Below, piece by piece: positions 42,210 through 51,356 of a DNA stretch of 64,000 nt. The notes beneath the pieces are model-generated. The model ran no database searches. It saw only the letters and a program-made list of their open reading frames with translations, and was not told the DNA's origin. The number at the start of each line of letters is the position of its first letter. Position 1 is the first letter of the stretch. Made by a program: the position numbers and the translations under genes. This DNA comes from Litoreibacter roseus (GTDB lineage: Bacteria; Pseudomonadota; Alphaproteobacteria; Rhodobacterales; Rhodobacteraceae). The stretch lies in contig NZ_BLJE01000007.1 in NCBI RefSeq assembly GCF_009811795.1, positions 62,001 to 126,000 of the forward strand. The letters are read 5' to 3'.

Positions 42210-42658
42210 GTGAAGAGACGTCAGATGTAGGTGAAGCCTTTGCGTTTTTCACAGAGGTTGGGATTCTGCACCAGCTTTCGACCAATATGCTGGCAAAAAC
42301 CCTACCTGAAGGAGTTCACCCTTCACATTTCTCGATCATAAATCATCTGGTTCGGACAAGCGATGCAGTAAGTCCGGCCCAGATTACATCCGCGATGCAG
42401 GTGACAAAGACAACAATGAGTCATTCGATCAAAGTACTCGTTGAGCGAAATTACATATCGACTGAGCCCGACCCGAACGACGGACGTGGAAAACTGGTTG
42501 TTTTGACGCAATCAGGTCGAGATTTTCACAAAGAGGCCATCGAGAAAGTTACCGAGGCTGTTGTTTCGATCATTGGGCCGGAGCAGCTAGTCCAAATGCG
42601 TCGTGTTTGCGGTGATCTGGAGCGTCTAAGAATGCACCTGGACAACCACCGACTCTAG
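42206..42658 (+). CDS. MarR family transcriptional regulator
   Basis: The 150-residue protein has the MarR winged helix (SPAQITSAMQVTKTTMSHSIKVLVERNYISTEPDPNDGRGKLVVLT, the D-x-R wing being DPNDGRG). It starts at a GTG overlapping the nitroreductase stop by 4 nt. The paired GTTCGATATC(G/A)AAC sites at the operon promoter are its likely operators, giving autoregulation relieved by a phenolic or oxidant ligand. The ligand is inferred from the family. Confidence 0.88.
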   Translation: MSEETSDVGEAFAFFTEVGILHQLSTNMLAKTLPEGVHPSHFSIINHLVRTSDAVSPAQITSAMQVTKTTMSHSIKVLVERNYISTEPDPNDGRGKLVVLTQSGRDFHKEAIEKVTEAVVSIIGPEQLVQMRRVCGDLERLRMHLDNHRL

Positions 42659-43056
42659 CAGTCTTCAACTTGTCCGTTCGCCAACAAGTTCACGATGTAA
42701 GAGTTGTTGTTTCTTCACTTTAAACTGCTGTGGCTCCGTGAAGTAGGATGCCTTCTCACGAATCCGCTCCTGTCCCAGCCTGTGAATTCTAGCGAACAAA
42801 TCCGGCTTCGAATGATCTAATTTTCAGGGGGTAGATCACAGGGTTTGACTGAGTGCCAACCAAACTTGATTGGTTCGTTTCTCGACGCCATTTCAATGCG
42901 GCTTTTGGAGACCCATTACGGTCTTTCTCAGAATTCCCGGTAGAGATACAAAGAACCGGTTTCAGTGCGAAGCGATCGGGTTTGACTGTAGGGTCCGAGC
43001 GCATAAGGTAGTCGTATTTTTTGCATCCGCACGAAAGGTTAGAACTTACCCTCAAA
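42659..43056. other. 398-bp intergenic region
   Basis: No gene is supported; minus-strand frame 42789-43085 has no motif or ribosome-binding site. AACCAA-ACTTGA-TTGGTT at 42858-42875 is an inverted repeat with 6-bp arms about 180 bp before the LysR gene, possibly a regulatory site. No terminator is evident after the MarR gene. Confidence 0.4.
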
Positions 43057-43989
43057 ATGGACCTACGGCAGATCAAGTGCTTCATTTCCGTGGCCGAGGA
43101 GTTGCACTTCCGGCGCGCCGCTGAGCGAGTCGGGCTTGCACAGACCGCCTTGTCCGCGCAGGTGAAGCGGCTTGAGGACGAGCTTGGGTTTGCCTTGTTG
43201 TTTCGTACAACTCGTCATGTAAGCCTCACGCAGGCCGGCGCTGTCTTTCTTGAGGAATGTCGTGCTGTTTTGGACCGTTTGGATGCTGCGGTCGACCGGG
43301 CTGGGGCAGCCGCGCTCAGTGGGCTAGATCGGCTGCGGATCGGCGGGATTGATGCAGCGCTGGTGTGGTTGCTGCCGCCCATTTTCGCGGCTTTTCAGAA
43401 ACAGCATCCGGGAATACGACTTAATTTGACTGAGGTGACTGGCTCGCTTGCGCAACTGGACGAGCTTTCGCGCCACCGCATCGATTTGTGTTTCTTCCGT
43501 CCGCCGGTGCAAAGGGACGGGATTGAGTGGGAGGCGCTCTATGAGGAGCGGATGATGGTCGCTGTTACGGCGACATCTCCCTTGGCAGCACGGTCCTGCG
43601 TGTCACCGGGGGACTTGCTCGATGAGCGTCTGATCGGATATCCGCGCCATTCTCGCGCTTATCTCGCGTCGATGGTTGAAGCCTGCTTCAGGGACGTGAG
43701 TGCCATGCCTCCAATTGATCTGGAAGTTCTCGACAAGTCCACTTTGCTACGGCTGGTGGGGCAAGGGGCCGGTATCGGTCTTGTGCCGCAATGGGTGTCT
43801 GAACTGGGCTCACCCGATGTGCAGTTTCTTGAGCTTCGCGACAGCCCCGTTCTGCAGTTTGGCGTGGCTTGGCGCGAACGTGACGGGAGCAGCCAAACTT
43901 TGACCGATTTCCTTGATCTCGTGCGTGCGCAAGCATCCGACGTTAGAACACGCTTCGCACCACAAAGTCAAAGCGCCGCCAAAACCTGA
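43057..43989 (+). CDS. LysR-type transcriptional regulator
   Basis: The 310-residue protein has the LysR helix-turn-helix at residues 3-62 (LRQIKCFISVAEELHFRRAAERVGLAQTALSAQVKRLEDELG), close to BenM/CatR-type regulators, and a substrate-binding domain from about 90. The frame starts upstream at 43021, but ATG 43057 matches the family N-terminus. It converges with, and overlaps by 22 nt, the hydrolase gene, and may control the hydrolase and the tct-leuCD-like operon. Confidence 0.85.
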   Translation: MDLRQIKCFISVAEELHFRRAAERVGLAQTALSAQVKRLEDELGFALLFRTTRHVSLTQAGAVFLEECRAVLDRLDAAVDRAGAAALSGLDRLRIGGIDAALVWLLPPIFAAFQKQHPGIRLNLTEVTGSLAQLDELSRHRIDLCFFRPPVQRDGIEWEALYEERMMVAVTATSPLAARSCVSPGDLLDERLIGYPRHSRAYLASMVEACFRDVSAMPPIDLEVLDKSTLLRLVGQGAGIGLVPQWVSELGSPDVQFLELRDSPVLQFGVAWRERDGSSQTLTDFLDLVRAQASDVRTRFAPQSQSAAKT

Positions 43990-44909
43990 CGCCACTCCGC
44001 AATGACGGCATCAGGAACTTCCTCCGCAAGGAAATGCGCGCCTTCCAACGCCTGGCCAGAAACATGACGCGCCCGTTTGCGCCACAGTGCGAGACAATCG
44101 AAATGGCGTTCAATGGCACCCTTGCTACCCCAGAGTGCGTGAACTGGCACGTTAAGGGGGGATGTTTCGGCGTTGTCATGCGCGATGTCGATACTGCAGG
44201 CCGCGCGGTAATCCTCGCAGGCTGATGCGACCGTGTCTGGGTCACGCCAGCAGTCCAGATATTCCTCAAGCGCCTGTCGCACAAAAATGCCAGATCCAGC
44301 TGGTCCCTTGCAGCACTTTCGGCACCAGTACCAGTCAGGATCGGCACTTATCATGCGCTCTGGCATGGGCGCGGGTTGGATCAACCAGAACCACCACCAG
44401 TAGTCCGCGGCGAATGCTGCGTCGGTTCTCGCGTACATTTCCCGTGTCGGGGCGATATCGAGCGGCAACAGCACGCGGACCCTGTCCGGGTGATCTGCTG
44501 CAAGCCGATGTGCCACACGCGCGCCGCGATCATGAGCTCCAAGAACAAACTGCTCAACGCCGAGCGCATCGACCAGCGAGATGATGTCGCTTGCCATTTC
44601 TCGCTTGGACATTGCGGAGTGATCATCCACCACAGGGGGTTTCCAAGACCGCCCGTAGCCGCGCAAATCAGGACAGATCACCATGTGGTCCCGTGCAAGA
44701 TCTGCAGCCAGATGATGCCACATCGCCGACGTCTGCGGATGCCCATGCAGGAGCACAATGGCGGGGCCCGATCCACCTATGCGATAGCGGACATGGCCGT
44801 TTCGAAGATGCAAGATACGATCTTCGAAACCGTCAAAGAACTGATCCGCCGCCGTTGCGGTCAAGAGGATGGTTGTCGGGTCGATTGGAAAAGAGGCTCG
44901 CGTCAACAT
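43968..44909 (-). CDS. Alpha/beta hydrolase, fluoroacetate dehalogenase-like
   Basis: The 313-residue protein follows the haloacetate dehalogenase plan: nucleophile D127 with R128 and R131 (HDRGARVAHR), acid D151 exactly 24 residues later (LPLDIAPT), and base H292 (EGAHFLAEE). W173 and Y234 of the halide pocket are in place, but the position of the pocket His is Trp172. It could therefore be a dehalogenase with altered halide preference or an epoxide/ester hydrolase. It is divergent from the TctC gene. Confidence 0.75.
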   Translation of the reverse strand: MLTRASFPIDPTTILLTATAADQFFDGFEDRILHLRNGHVRYRIGGSGPAIVLLHGHPQTSAMWHHLAADLARDHMVICPDLRGYGRSWKPPVVDDHSAMSKREMASDIISLVDALGVEQFVLGAHDRGARVAHRLAADHPDRVRVLLPLDIAPTREMYARTDAAFAADYWWWFWLIQPAPMPERMISADPDWYWCRKCCKGPAGSGIFVRQALEEYLDCWRDPDTVASACEDYRAACSIDIAHDNAETSPLNVPVHALWGSKGAIERHFDCLALWRKRARHVSGQALEGAHFLAEEVPDAVIAEWRQVLAAL

Positions 44910-45029
44910 GGGACATGCGTGCCACGCTTCTGAAACGGAAATAACAACGAATTATTGTGTAATGTTTCGCGCTCAATCTTTTCTTCTTGCCTGGCCTACT
45001 GTGCAGCCGATCAACGGGAGGAAAACCAA

Positions 45030-45989
45030 ATGCTAAATCGTCGTACTTTCGGCAAAAGCCTTCTTGCCGGGGCCGCTACACTGTCTGCTCCGAGCCTTTT
45101 GCGCGCGCAAGCGGGCTGGCCCAGCCGTCCGATTACTTATGTGATCCCATTCAATCCGGGTGGCGAGTCTGATGTGACGGCCCGGTTCCAGCAGCCGTTC
45201 ATGGAGGAGATTACCGGTCAATCGGTCGTGATCACGTCTCGGCCTGGCGCAGGTGGGGCGACATCCTGGGCGCAGCTCAATAGTCTGGAAGCGGACGGGT
45301 ACACCATCATGAACACCATCGTGCCGCATACCATCCTGCAACCGGCCATGAAGGACGTGGGATATCAGACCGCCGACATCAACAATGTCTTCTTCTTTCA
45401 TTATACCCCTGATGCGGTTCTTGTCCGGGCCGATAGCCCGTTCCAGACGCTTCAGGACCTGATCGACTTTGCGACTGACAACCCGGGCGCACTGACGATG
45501 GGAGGGTCGGGTACCAACACGGCAAACCATCTTGCCTCCGTCATCTTTGGTGATTTGACCGGGGCCAAAGTCACGTACGTTCCGTTTTCGGGGTCGGCTC
45601 CAGCTATGACAGCCGTTCTGGGCGGGCAGATTGGCGGCGGAATGTCCTATACCACACAGGCTGTCCGCGCGGGTGATCAGGTGCGCACCTTGGCCGTTGC
45701 CACCGAAGACCGCGTTGCAGCGCTGCCAGATGTGCCAACCTTCCGCGAGCTGGGCTTTGATCACGTCGGTGGCGCCTACCGTGGTGTCGCTGTGCCTGCG
45801 GGGACACCCGCAGCCGTCCAACAGCAGCTTTCGGACGTCATCGGTCAAGTGAATGCCAACCCGGAGTTTCAGCGCCAGATGACCGAGGCTGGGTATCAAG
45901 TGGTTGATATCCCGCTCGCGAACGTGCCAGCCTTTATCGAAGAACGGCAGGGGGCCTATGCTCCGGCGATTGAACGGATGCGCGGCTGA
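45030..45989 (+). CDS. tctC: Tripartite tricarboxylate transporter substrate-binding protein (TctC)
   Basis: The 319-residue periplasmic protein has a Tat-like signal (NRRTFGKSLLAGAATLSAPSLLRAQ) and the Bug/TctC fold (WPSRPITYVIPFNPGGESDVTAR; the GGSGTNTANHLA and VTYVPFSGSAPAMTAVLGGQ loops). The ATG at 45030 follows GGGAGGA. Members bind carboxylates such as citrate, itaconate or maleate. It heads an operon with tctA, tctB and a LeuCD-like pair. Confidence 0.9.
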   Translation: MLNRRTFGKSLLAGAATLSAPSLLRAQAGWPSRPITYVIPFNPGGESDVTARFQQPFMEEITGQSVVITSRPGAGGATSWAQLNSLEADGYTIMNTIVPHTILQPAMKDVGYQTADINNVFFFHYTPDAVLVRADSPFQTLQDLIDFATDNPGALTMGGSGTNTANHLASVIFGDLTGAKVTYVPFSGSAPAMTAVLGGQIGGGMSYTTQAVRAGDQVRTLAVATEDRVAALPDVPTFRELGFDHVGGAYRGVAVPAGTPAAVQQQLSDVIGQVNANPEFQRQMTEAGYQVVDIPLANVPAFIEERQGAYAPAIERMRG

Positions 45990-46014
45990 CCCGCTCCGAC
46001 CGTTGTGACGGGTC
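45988..46014 (+). promoter_or_regulatory. Intercistronic stem-loop between tctC and tctA
   Basis: GACCCG (45988-45993) and CGGGTC (46009-46014) form a 6-bp stem around a 15-nt loop directly after the tctC stop. With no T run it is more likely an mRNA stabiliser or partial attenuator favouring the binding protein. Confidence 0.4.
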
Positions 46015-46065
46015 GACAGGCTTGCCTTGTCGGCCCTACCCCCATCCAGCAGAGTAAAGAAAACG

Positions 46066-47568
46066 ATGCTCGAAGCCTTTCTAAGTGCGTTGACCCCATT
46101 CAACCTGTCGCTCGCGCTAGCGGGTGTCGTGCTCGGCACCATCATCGGGGCGCTGCCTGGCTTGTCGGCAACGATGGCGGTTGCGGTGTTGGTGCCGTTC
46201 ACCTTCACGATGGATCCGGCGTCTGGTTTGATAGCACTGGGAGCGGTTTACACGGGCGCGATCTACGGCGGGGCCTATGCTGCGATCCTCGTCAACACGC
46301 CCGGCACGCCCGCCGCAATCGCGACGTCATTGGACGGCTTTCCAATGGCCAAGCGCGGGGATGGTGATCTTGCCGTGACGATCTCCTGCTTTGCTTCGGC
46401 GTTTGGGGGCATAGTGGGCGCGCTTGCGCTTTTGTTTGTTGCGCCGCCTTTGGCCACCATCGCGCTCAACTTCGGGCCGGTGGAATACTTCTGGCTCGCT
46501 GTTTTTGGCCTGTCGCTCATCGCGGTCCTATCCAAGGGCAACACAATCAAGGGGCTGATCGGTGGCTTTATCGGGCTTTTCCTATCTACCGTTGGCTCAG
46601 CGGTGATTGGTGGCGACGTACGGTACACAATGGGCCAATTGTCGTTGTTGGGCGGCATTCACATCATTCCTGCACTGATCGGGCTGTATTGCATCCCCGT
46701 TTTGCTGGGCATGGTGGCCAACCGGGACCCGCATATCGAACGCGCAAAGTCGGGAAACGGCACACGCATCCCCGAAGCGCTTGGCACGCTTTGGCGTTCC
46801 AAGTTCAACCTCTTGCGGTCGTCCATTATTGGAACGGTTGTTGGCATCCTGCCCGCCGCGGGTGGGGCGGTGGCAGGGCTTGTCGCCTATTCAGAGGCGC
46901 GCCGCACCTCACCGGATCGCGCACGGTTCGGAAAGGGAGCGCCCGATGGCGTCGTTGCTTCCGAAAGCGCGAACTCCGCCACGGTTGGGGGTGGATTTGT
47001 CCCCACGCTCGTGCTCGGCATCCCGGGAACCCCGCCAGACGCGATTATCCTTGGCGCATTGTTGGTGCAGGGCATCCGGGTTGGACCACAGCTGTTCACC
47101 ACACAAAGCGATCTGGTCATGACCTTCACATTTGGCCTGCTGATCGCGACCGTCTTGATGATCCCGACCGGGCTGGTGATCGGACGCACCGCGTTTCGAG
47201 CGATCAGTTCGATCCCGAAATCCGTTCTCGCCCCCGCAATCGGAGTCCTGATTATGGTCGGGGCATTTGCTGTCGAGCAGAACCCAAATCACGTGGTCAT
47301 GATGGTGATCCTCGGTGGCCTTGCTTTCATCGCAGCGCGGTGGGGCTTTGAACCTTCGCCAATTGTTCTTGGCCTGATTCTTGGCCCGATCGCGGAACAA
47401 GGCTTCGTACAGGCTTGGCTGATCGGGGGAGCTTCTGGTGATCTGCTTGGGCAATACTTTGGACGTCCCATAAGCCTTGGGATCATATTCCTCACTTTAC
47501 TGACGCTCGCATGGCCGTGGTTCAGTGACTGGAAAGCGCGCCGGCGCACTTTGGAAGTGACAGAATGA
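46066..47568 (+). CDS. tctA: Tripartite tricarboxylate transporter large membrane subunit (TctA)
   Basis: The 500-residue membrane protein has about 11-12 helices and the TctA signatures GTIIGALPGLSATMAVAVLVPFTF and YGGAYAAILVNTPGTPAAIAT, repeated later in inverted form as LVLGIPGTPPDAIILGALLVQG. The frame is open from 46027, but ATG 46066 fits the family N-terminus. It is coupled to tctB by an ATGA junction. Confidence 0.92.
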   Translation: MLEAFLSALTPFNLSLALAGVVLGTIIGALPGLSATMAVAVLVPFTFTMDPASGLIALGAVYTGAIYGGAYAAILVNTPGTPAAIATSLDGFPMAKRGDGDLAVTISCFASAFGGIVGALALLFVAPPLATIALNFGPVEYFWLAVFGLSLIAVLSKGNTIKGLIGGFIGLFLSTVGSAVIGGDVRYTMGQLSLLGGIHIIPALIGLYCIPVLLGMVANRDPHIERAKSGNGTRIPEALGTLWRSKFNLLRSSIIGTVVGILPAAGGAVAGLVAYSEARRTSPDRARFGKGAPDGVVASESANSATVGGGFVPTLVLGIPGTPPDAIILGALLVQGIRVGPQLFTTQSDLVMTFTFGLLIATVLMIPTGLVIGRTAFRAISSIPKSVLAPAIGVLIMVGAFAVEQNPNHVVMMVILGGLAFIAARWGFEPSPIVLGLILGPIAEQGFVQAWLIGGASGDLLGQYFGRPISLGIIFLTLLTLAWPWFSDWKARRRTLEVTE

Positions 47569-47996
47569 ACCGCACCCTGCACCGCGATCTACCACCCGGT
47601 CTGGTCCTGATCGGCCTAGGCAGCTGGGCCCTGTGGGAAACACTTACAATGTCGGTCCTTGGTGCTGTGTTTCCGCGCTTGGCGGGCAGTGGTATGTTGG
47701 TCGGCGGGGTCATTCTGTGCATCCGGGCACTTTGGCGCGCGCCGCCCGTTCAACCGCCGGAAGGAGAGCTGACGCGTCCGCTGCTGTTTCTGGCGCTGCT
47801 GCTGGGATGGGCGGTGATGTTGCCAATCACCGGGTTTGTCCTCACCTCGGTCTGTGCGGCGCTGCTTGCGATGTTCCTGTCTGCAGACGAAAAATTTGAT
47901 GCCAAGACCGCAGCTATCCAAGCGATTTCCCTCGCCGCTCTGGTGGGCGTTGCCGCACTTCTATTTGGTCAAATTCTTATGGTGAACCTGCCATGA
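47565..47996 (+). CDS. tctB: Tripartite tricarboxylate transporter small membrane subunit (TctB)
   Basis: The 143-residue protein has four hydrophobic segments, as usual for TctB. It starts in an ATGA overlap with tctA and ends in an ATGA overlap with the LeuC-like gene, so transporter and enzyme are made together. Confidence 0.85.
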   Translation: MNRTLHRDLPPGLVLIGLGSWALWETLTMSVLGAVFPRLAGSGMLVGGVILCIRALWRAPPVQPPEGELTRPLLFLALLLGWAVMLPITGFVLTSVCAALLAMFLSADEKFDAKTAAIQAISLAALVGVAALLFGQILMVNLP

Positions 47997-49390
47997 CTGC
48001 ACGAACGCTCTATGAAAAGCTGATGGATGCACACCGGGTGCGTCAGTTCGATCCCGACACGGTCCTGCTCTACGTTGATCTGCACGTGATGAATGAATAC
48101 ACCAGCCCTCAGGCCTTTGCGGGGTTGCACTCCGCCAAGCGGCGCGTGCGCAGGCCGGAAAGGCAATTGGCGGTGGTTGATCACGTCAATCCCACCCATC
48201 CGATCAGATCCATTGCCGAGATCGAGGATGCTGGCGGGCGCTTGCAGATCGAGACGCTTGCCGAAAATTGCACGCGCCACGGGATTGAACTCATCGACCT
48301 CTTTGATCCAAGGCAGGGCATCGAGCATGTCGTCGTGCCGGATCTAGGTCTGGCGCATCCGGGAATGACGATTCTGTGTGGGGACAGCCATACTACGACC
48401 TACGGCGCTTTCGGCGCATTGGCCTACGGCATCGGTACGTCCGAGATTGAACACATCCTCGCGACGCAATGCATCGACCATACTGTATTGAAACCAATGC
48501 GCGTGTCGATCGTCGGGACAGCAGGGCCTGGTATCACTGCCAAAGACATCGTGATGGCGGTCATTGCCCGGATCGGAGCGGATGGCGCAGCAGGGCATGC
48601 CGTGGAGTTTGCAGGCGAAGCTGTAGAGGCCTTGGAGGTCGAAGGCCGCATGACGCTCTGCAACATGATCGTCGAAGGCGGGGCACGGGTGGCAATAATC
48701 GCACCGGACGCCAAGGTGCTGGACTACATCAAGGGCCGTTCGCGCGCGCCGCAAGGCGCTGATTGGCAAGCTTTGGTGTCGAGGGTGCAGGGTATGCGGT
48801 CTGACCCGCAGGCGGTTTTCGCCAAGGAGGTGACGGTCGACGCAGGCGACATCGCGCCGCTTGTCACCTGGGGCACCAGCCCCGATCAGGCATTGCCCGT
48901 CATGAGTGATGTCCCCCAACCGAAAACGGAGGCCGAAGCGCGCGCTTTGTCCTACATGGGCCTGACGGCAGGTCAACCGCTGACCTCTGTCCGGATTGAC
49001 CGGGCGTTCATCGGGTCTTGCACCAATGCGCGCCTCAGCGATTTGCGGGCTGCAGCTGACGTTCTACGCGGTCGTCGTGTGGCTGAAGGCGTGCAGGCGA
49101 TATGTGTCCCAGGGTCAAAGACGGTTCGGGCGGCGGCCGAGGCCGAAGGTCTCGACAAAGTGTTTCTTGCCGCCGGTTTCGAGTGGCGCGGCTCAGGGTG
49201 TTCCATGTGCCTTGCCATGAACGATGATGTGGCGAAACCGGGCGAGCGGCTTGCCTCGTCAACCAACCGCAACTTCGAAGGACGGCAGGGACAGGGCGCG
49301 CGGACCCACCTGATGAGCCCAACGATGGTCGCCGCCGCTGCAATCACCGGGCATCTTACCGATGTGCGCATTCTGGGAGGGCCGGCATGA
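47993..49390 (+). CDS. LeuC-like hydro-lyase large subunit, probably catabolic
   Basis: The 465-residue protein is homologous to the large subunit of 3-isopropylmalate dehydratase. The [4Fe-4S] cysteines C343, C403 and C406 match LeuC spacing. Substrate-contact segments differ from LeuC: the LYIDRH motif reads LYVDLH (Leu30 replaces Arg) and MDHNVST reads VDHVNPT. With a tricarboxylate transporter in the same operon and no other leucine genes, hydration of an imported unsaturated acid such as maleate or citraconate is more likely than leucine synthesis. That is inference. Confidence 0.82.
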   Translation: MTARTLYEKLMDAHRVRQFDPDTVLLYVDLHVMNEYTSPQAFAGLHSAKRRVRRPERQLAVVDHVNPTHPIRSIAEIEDAGGRLQIETLAENCTRHGIELIDLFDPRQGIEHVVVPDLGLAHPGMTILCGDSHTTTYGAFGALAYGIGTSEIEHILATQCIDHTVLKPMRVSIVGTAGPGITAKDIVMAVIARIGADGAAGHAVEFAGEAVEALEVEGRMTLCNMIVEGGARVAIIAPDAKVLDYIKGRSRAPQGADWQALVSRVQGMRSDPQAVFAKEVTVDAGDIAPLVTWGTSPDQALPVMSDVPQPKTEAEARALSYMGLTAGQPLTSVRIDRAFIGSCTNARLSDLRAAADVLRGRRVAEGVQAICVPGSKTVRAAAEAEGLDKVFLAAGFEWRGSGCSMCLAMNDDVAKPGERLASSTNRNFEGRQGQGARTHLMSPTMVAAAAITGHLTDVRILGGPA

Positions 49391-49968
49391 CCCCGTTCAC
49401 CACACATACCGGGATCGCGGCGGCACTGCCGATGCCGAACCTCGACACCGATGTCATAATTCCAAAGCAGTTCCTCAAGCGCATTGACCGCGAAGGTCTG
49501 GCCGAGGGTGTGTTTTTTGATTTGTTCAAGGACCAGGAGTTCGTCTTGAACCGCCCCCCATGGGACACCGCATCCATCCTGATTTGCGGCGAGAATTTCG
49601 GCTGCGGGTCCAGCCGTGAATATGCTGTCTGGGGGCTGATGCAATGGGGCATCCGCGCAATCATTGCACCTTCCTTTGCGGGCATCTTCTTTGGAAATTG
49701 TGAAAAGAATGGGCTTCTGGCCGTAGACATGCCCGCGGATGATGTCGAAGAGCTGTCATGGCTTGCGCAGGATCCGGCGACGGCACAGATTGGCATCGAT
49801 TTGCATCAGCAACGGATCATACAGGGCGGATCCAATTGGCAATTTGATATTCCTGCCGCGCGAAAGGCTCTGTTGCTAGAAGGCAAGGATCATATTGCCT
49901 GCACGTTGGAGCACGAAACTGAAATCGCCACATTTGAGAGACATCATGGCTCAGACGCCGTGCATTGA
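49387..49968 (+). CDS. LeuD-like hydro-lyase small subunit
   Basis: The 193-residue protein is the swivelling small subunit partner of the LeuC-like protein, joined by an ATGA overlap. It has NLDTDVIIPKQFLKRI and ENFGCGSSREYAVWGL, where LeuD normally has SREHA (His to Tyr), and IAPSFAGIFFGNCEKNGLL. The change in the active-site loop agrees with a substrate other than isopropylmalate. Confidence 0.82.
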   Translation: MTPFTTHTGIAAALPMPNLDTDVIIPKQFLKRIDREGLAEGVFFDLFKDQEFVLNRPPWDTASILICGENFGCGSSREYAVWGLMQWGIRAIIAPSFAGIFFGNCEKNGLLAVDMPADDVEELSWLAQDPATAQIGIDLHQQRIIQGGSNWQFDIPAARKALLLEGKDHIACTLEHETEIATFERHHGSDAVH

Positions 49969-50222
49969 CGTCACATGCGCTGCTGCTTGCTCAGTGACTG
50001 CTAGCTGCGCGCAAGCCAGTCCACGTAGGCACTCCAAGCGGCCGGCTTACTTTGTCAAATCTGCAGTATAAGCAGCACCATGCGTACAAAGTTTGCTAAC
50101 TCTTCAATCTGCGGCGGACCCACCGACAGCATTTCTAACTATCTGCAGACTTAAACAAACCATTGTAATTAATGACATTTGAACAAGCCTTACTGCTACG
50201 CTGAGAGGCAAATCCTACGCTA
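49969..50222. other. Intergenic region before the catabolic operon promoter
   Basis: Part of a 338-bp gap between the LeuD-like gene and the sugar-type operon. I see no gene, RNA or terminator hairpin in this part; the promoter and operator follow at 50223-50271. Confidence 0.45.
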
Positions 50223-50250
50223 TTGACAGGGCCAAATTGCCCCCTCTAAA
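50223..50250 (+). promoter_or_regulatory. Promoter candidate of the 50.3-61.8 kb operon
   Basis: TTGACA (50223-50228), 16 bp, then TCTAAA (50245-50250). The -35 is consensus; the -10 is a moderate match. The operator palindrome follows immediately, so a bound repressor would block the start site. Confidence 0.5.
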
Positions 50251-50263
50251 TTGGTACTACCAA
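50251..50263. promoter_or_regulatory. GntR (FadR-type) operator candidate
   Basis: TTGGTA-C-TACCAA is a perfect palindrome with 6-bp arms and contains the TGGTNNNACCA pattern typical of FadR-subfamily GntR regulators. A FadR-type regulator is encoded in the same operon at 58472. An overlapping repeat CTACC-N5-GGTAG extends to 50271. Confidence 0.65.
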
Positions 50264-50306
50264 ACCGGTAGAATCAAATCGGTAAAATGCCACTAGGGAG
50301 GAAATG

Positions 50307-51344
50307 ATGGCATATTTTTGTAAGCTGGCCGCTATGGCTGGCGCGGCGATAGCTGCGTTCACAGCAATGGGTCCGGCCCCCAGTTACGCTGAAGATGACG
50401 ACATCAAAATCGCCGTTGCGATGAAGACACAGGTGCAGCGTCGTTGGGCATTTGACCGCAAAGCCATGGAGCAAGAAGCCGAGCGTCAAGGCGTGGAGTT
50501 GATCTTCCAGTATGCCAATGACAATCCGACACTTCAGGCATCCCAAGTTGAAAACCTGCTCAGCCAGCAGCCCGATGTGCTGATCCTTGTGCCTGTCGAC
50601 AGTGCGGCCGCGGGGTCCATCGTGCGGAGCGCACAAGAAGCAGGTGTCCCGGTGGTGGGCTACGATATTGGCGTCTCAACCGCCAAGCTGGACTACTTCG
50701 TCATGCGCAACAACGGGCTGGTGGGTGAGCTGCAAGCCCAGGCCGCAATGGAATTTGCTCCCAAGGGCAATTTTGCGCTAATCAAAGGCGACCCTGGCAA
50801 CGATGTGGCACAGTCCATTGCCGCGTCCTATGACCGCATTCTACCAAACGCCGATGGGGTCGAAATTGTTTTTGACCAATTCGTGAATGGCTGGAGCCCG
50901 CAGACGGCGCTGTCCAACGCGGAAAACATTTTGTCAGCCAACGATGACAACGTGAAAGCGTTTGTGACAGCGAATGATGGTATGGCATCAGGAGTGGCCC
51001 AGGCAATCATCGCACGCGACTTGGCAGGCAAGGTGTTTCTGTCCGGTCTCGATGCGGAATCCGCAAACCTGCGCCTGATTGCCGACGGCGTGCAGACGAT
51101 GACCGTGTGGACTGATTTAACCGATCACGGCATTGCCGCCGTCAAGGCGGCGGTGTCGATCGCAAAAGGCGAAGAGCCTACATTTTCCGAGATGGTTGAC
51201 CTTGGGGCGGGTGAAGTGCCGACGCACCTGGTCATCGTGGAAGAAATCAACTCCGATAATCTCTGTGACTTTGTGGTTTCCGGTGCTCCCGAAGGCTGGA
51301 CGTCGGTTGACGAGGTCTTTGACGACCCATCCGCGTGTAACTGA
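50307..51344 (+). CDS. Sugar-type ABC transporter substrate-binding protein
   Basis: The 345-residue protein has a Sec signal (KLAAMAGAAIAAFTAMGPAPSYA, cleaved before EDDD) and the XylF/RbsB periplasmic fold (IKIAVAMKTQVQRRWAFDRKAM; QPDVLILVPVDSAAAGSIVRSAQ; FVTANDGMASGVAQAI). Two adjacent ATGs exist; the second (50307) is better spaced from AGGGAGG. It supplies the importer encoded by the next two genes. The ligand is probably a carbohydrate or sugar-like molecule. Confidence 0.88.
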   Translation: MAYFCKLAAMAGAAIAAFTAMGPAPSYAEDDDIKIAVAMKTQVQRRWAFDRKAMEQEAERQGVELIFQYANDNPTLQASQVENLLSQQPDVLILVPVDSAAAGSIVRSAQEAGVPVVGYDIGVSTAKLDYFVMRNNGLVGELQAQAAMEFAPKGNFALIKGDPGNDVAQSIAASYDRILPNADGVEIVFDQFVNGWSPQTALSNAENILSANDDNVKAFVTANDGMASGVAQAIIARDLAGKVFLSGLDAESANLRLIADGVQTMTVWTDLTDHGIAAVKAAVSIAKGEEPTFSEMVDLGAGEVPTHLVIVEEINSDNLCDFVVSGAPEGWTSVDEVFDDPSACN

Positions 51345-51356
51345 CACAAAGCCAAG

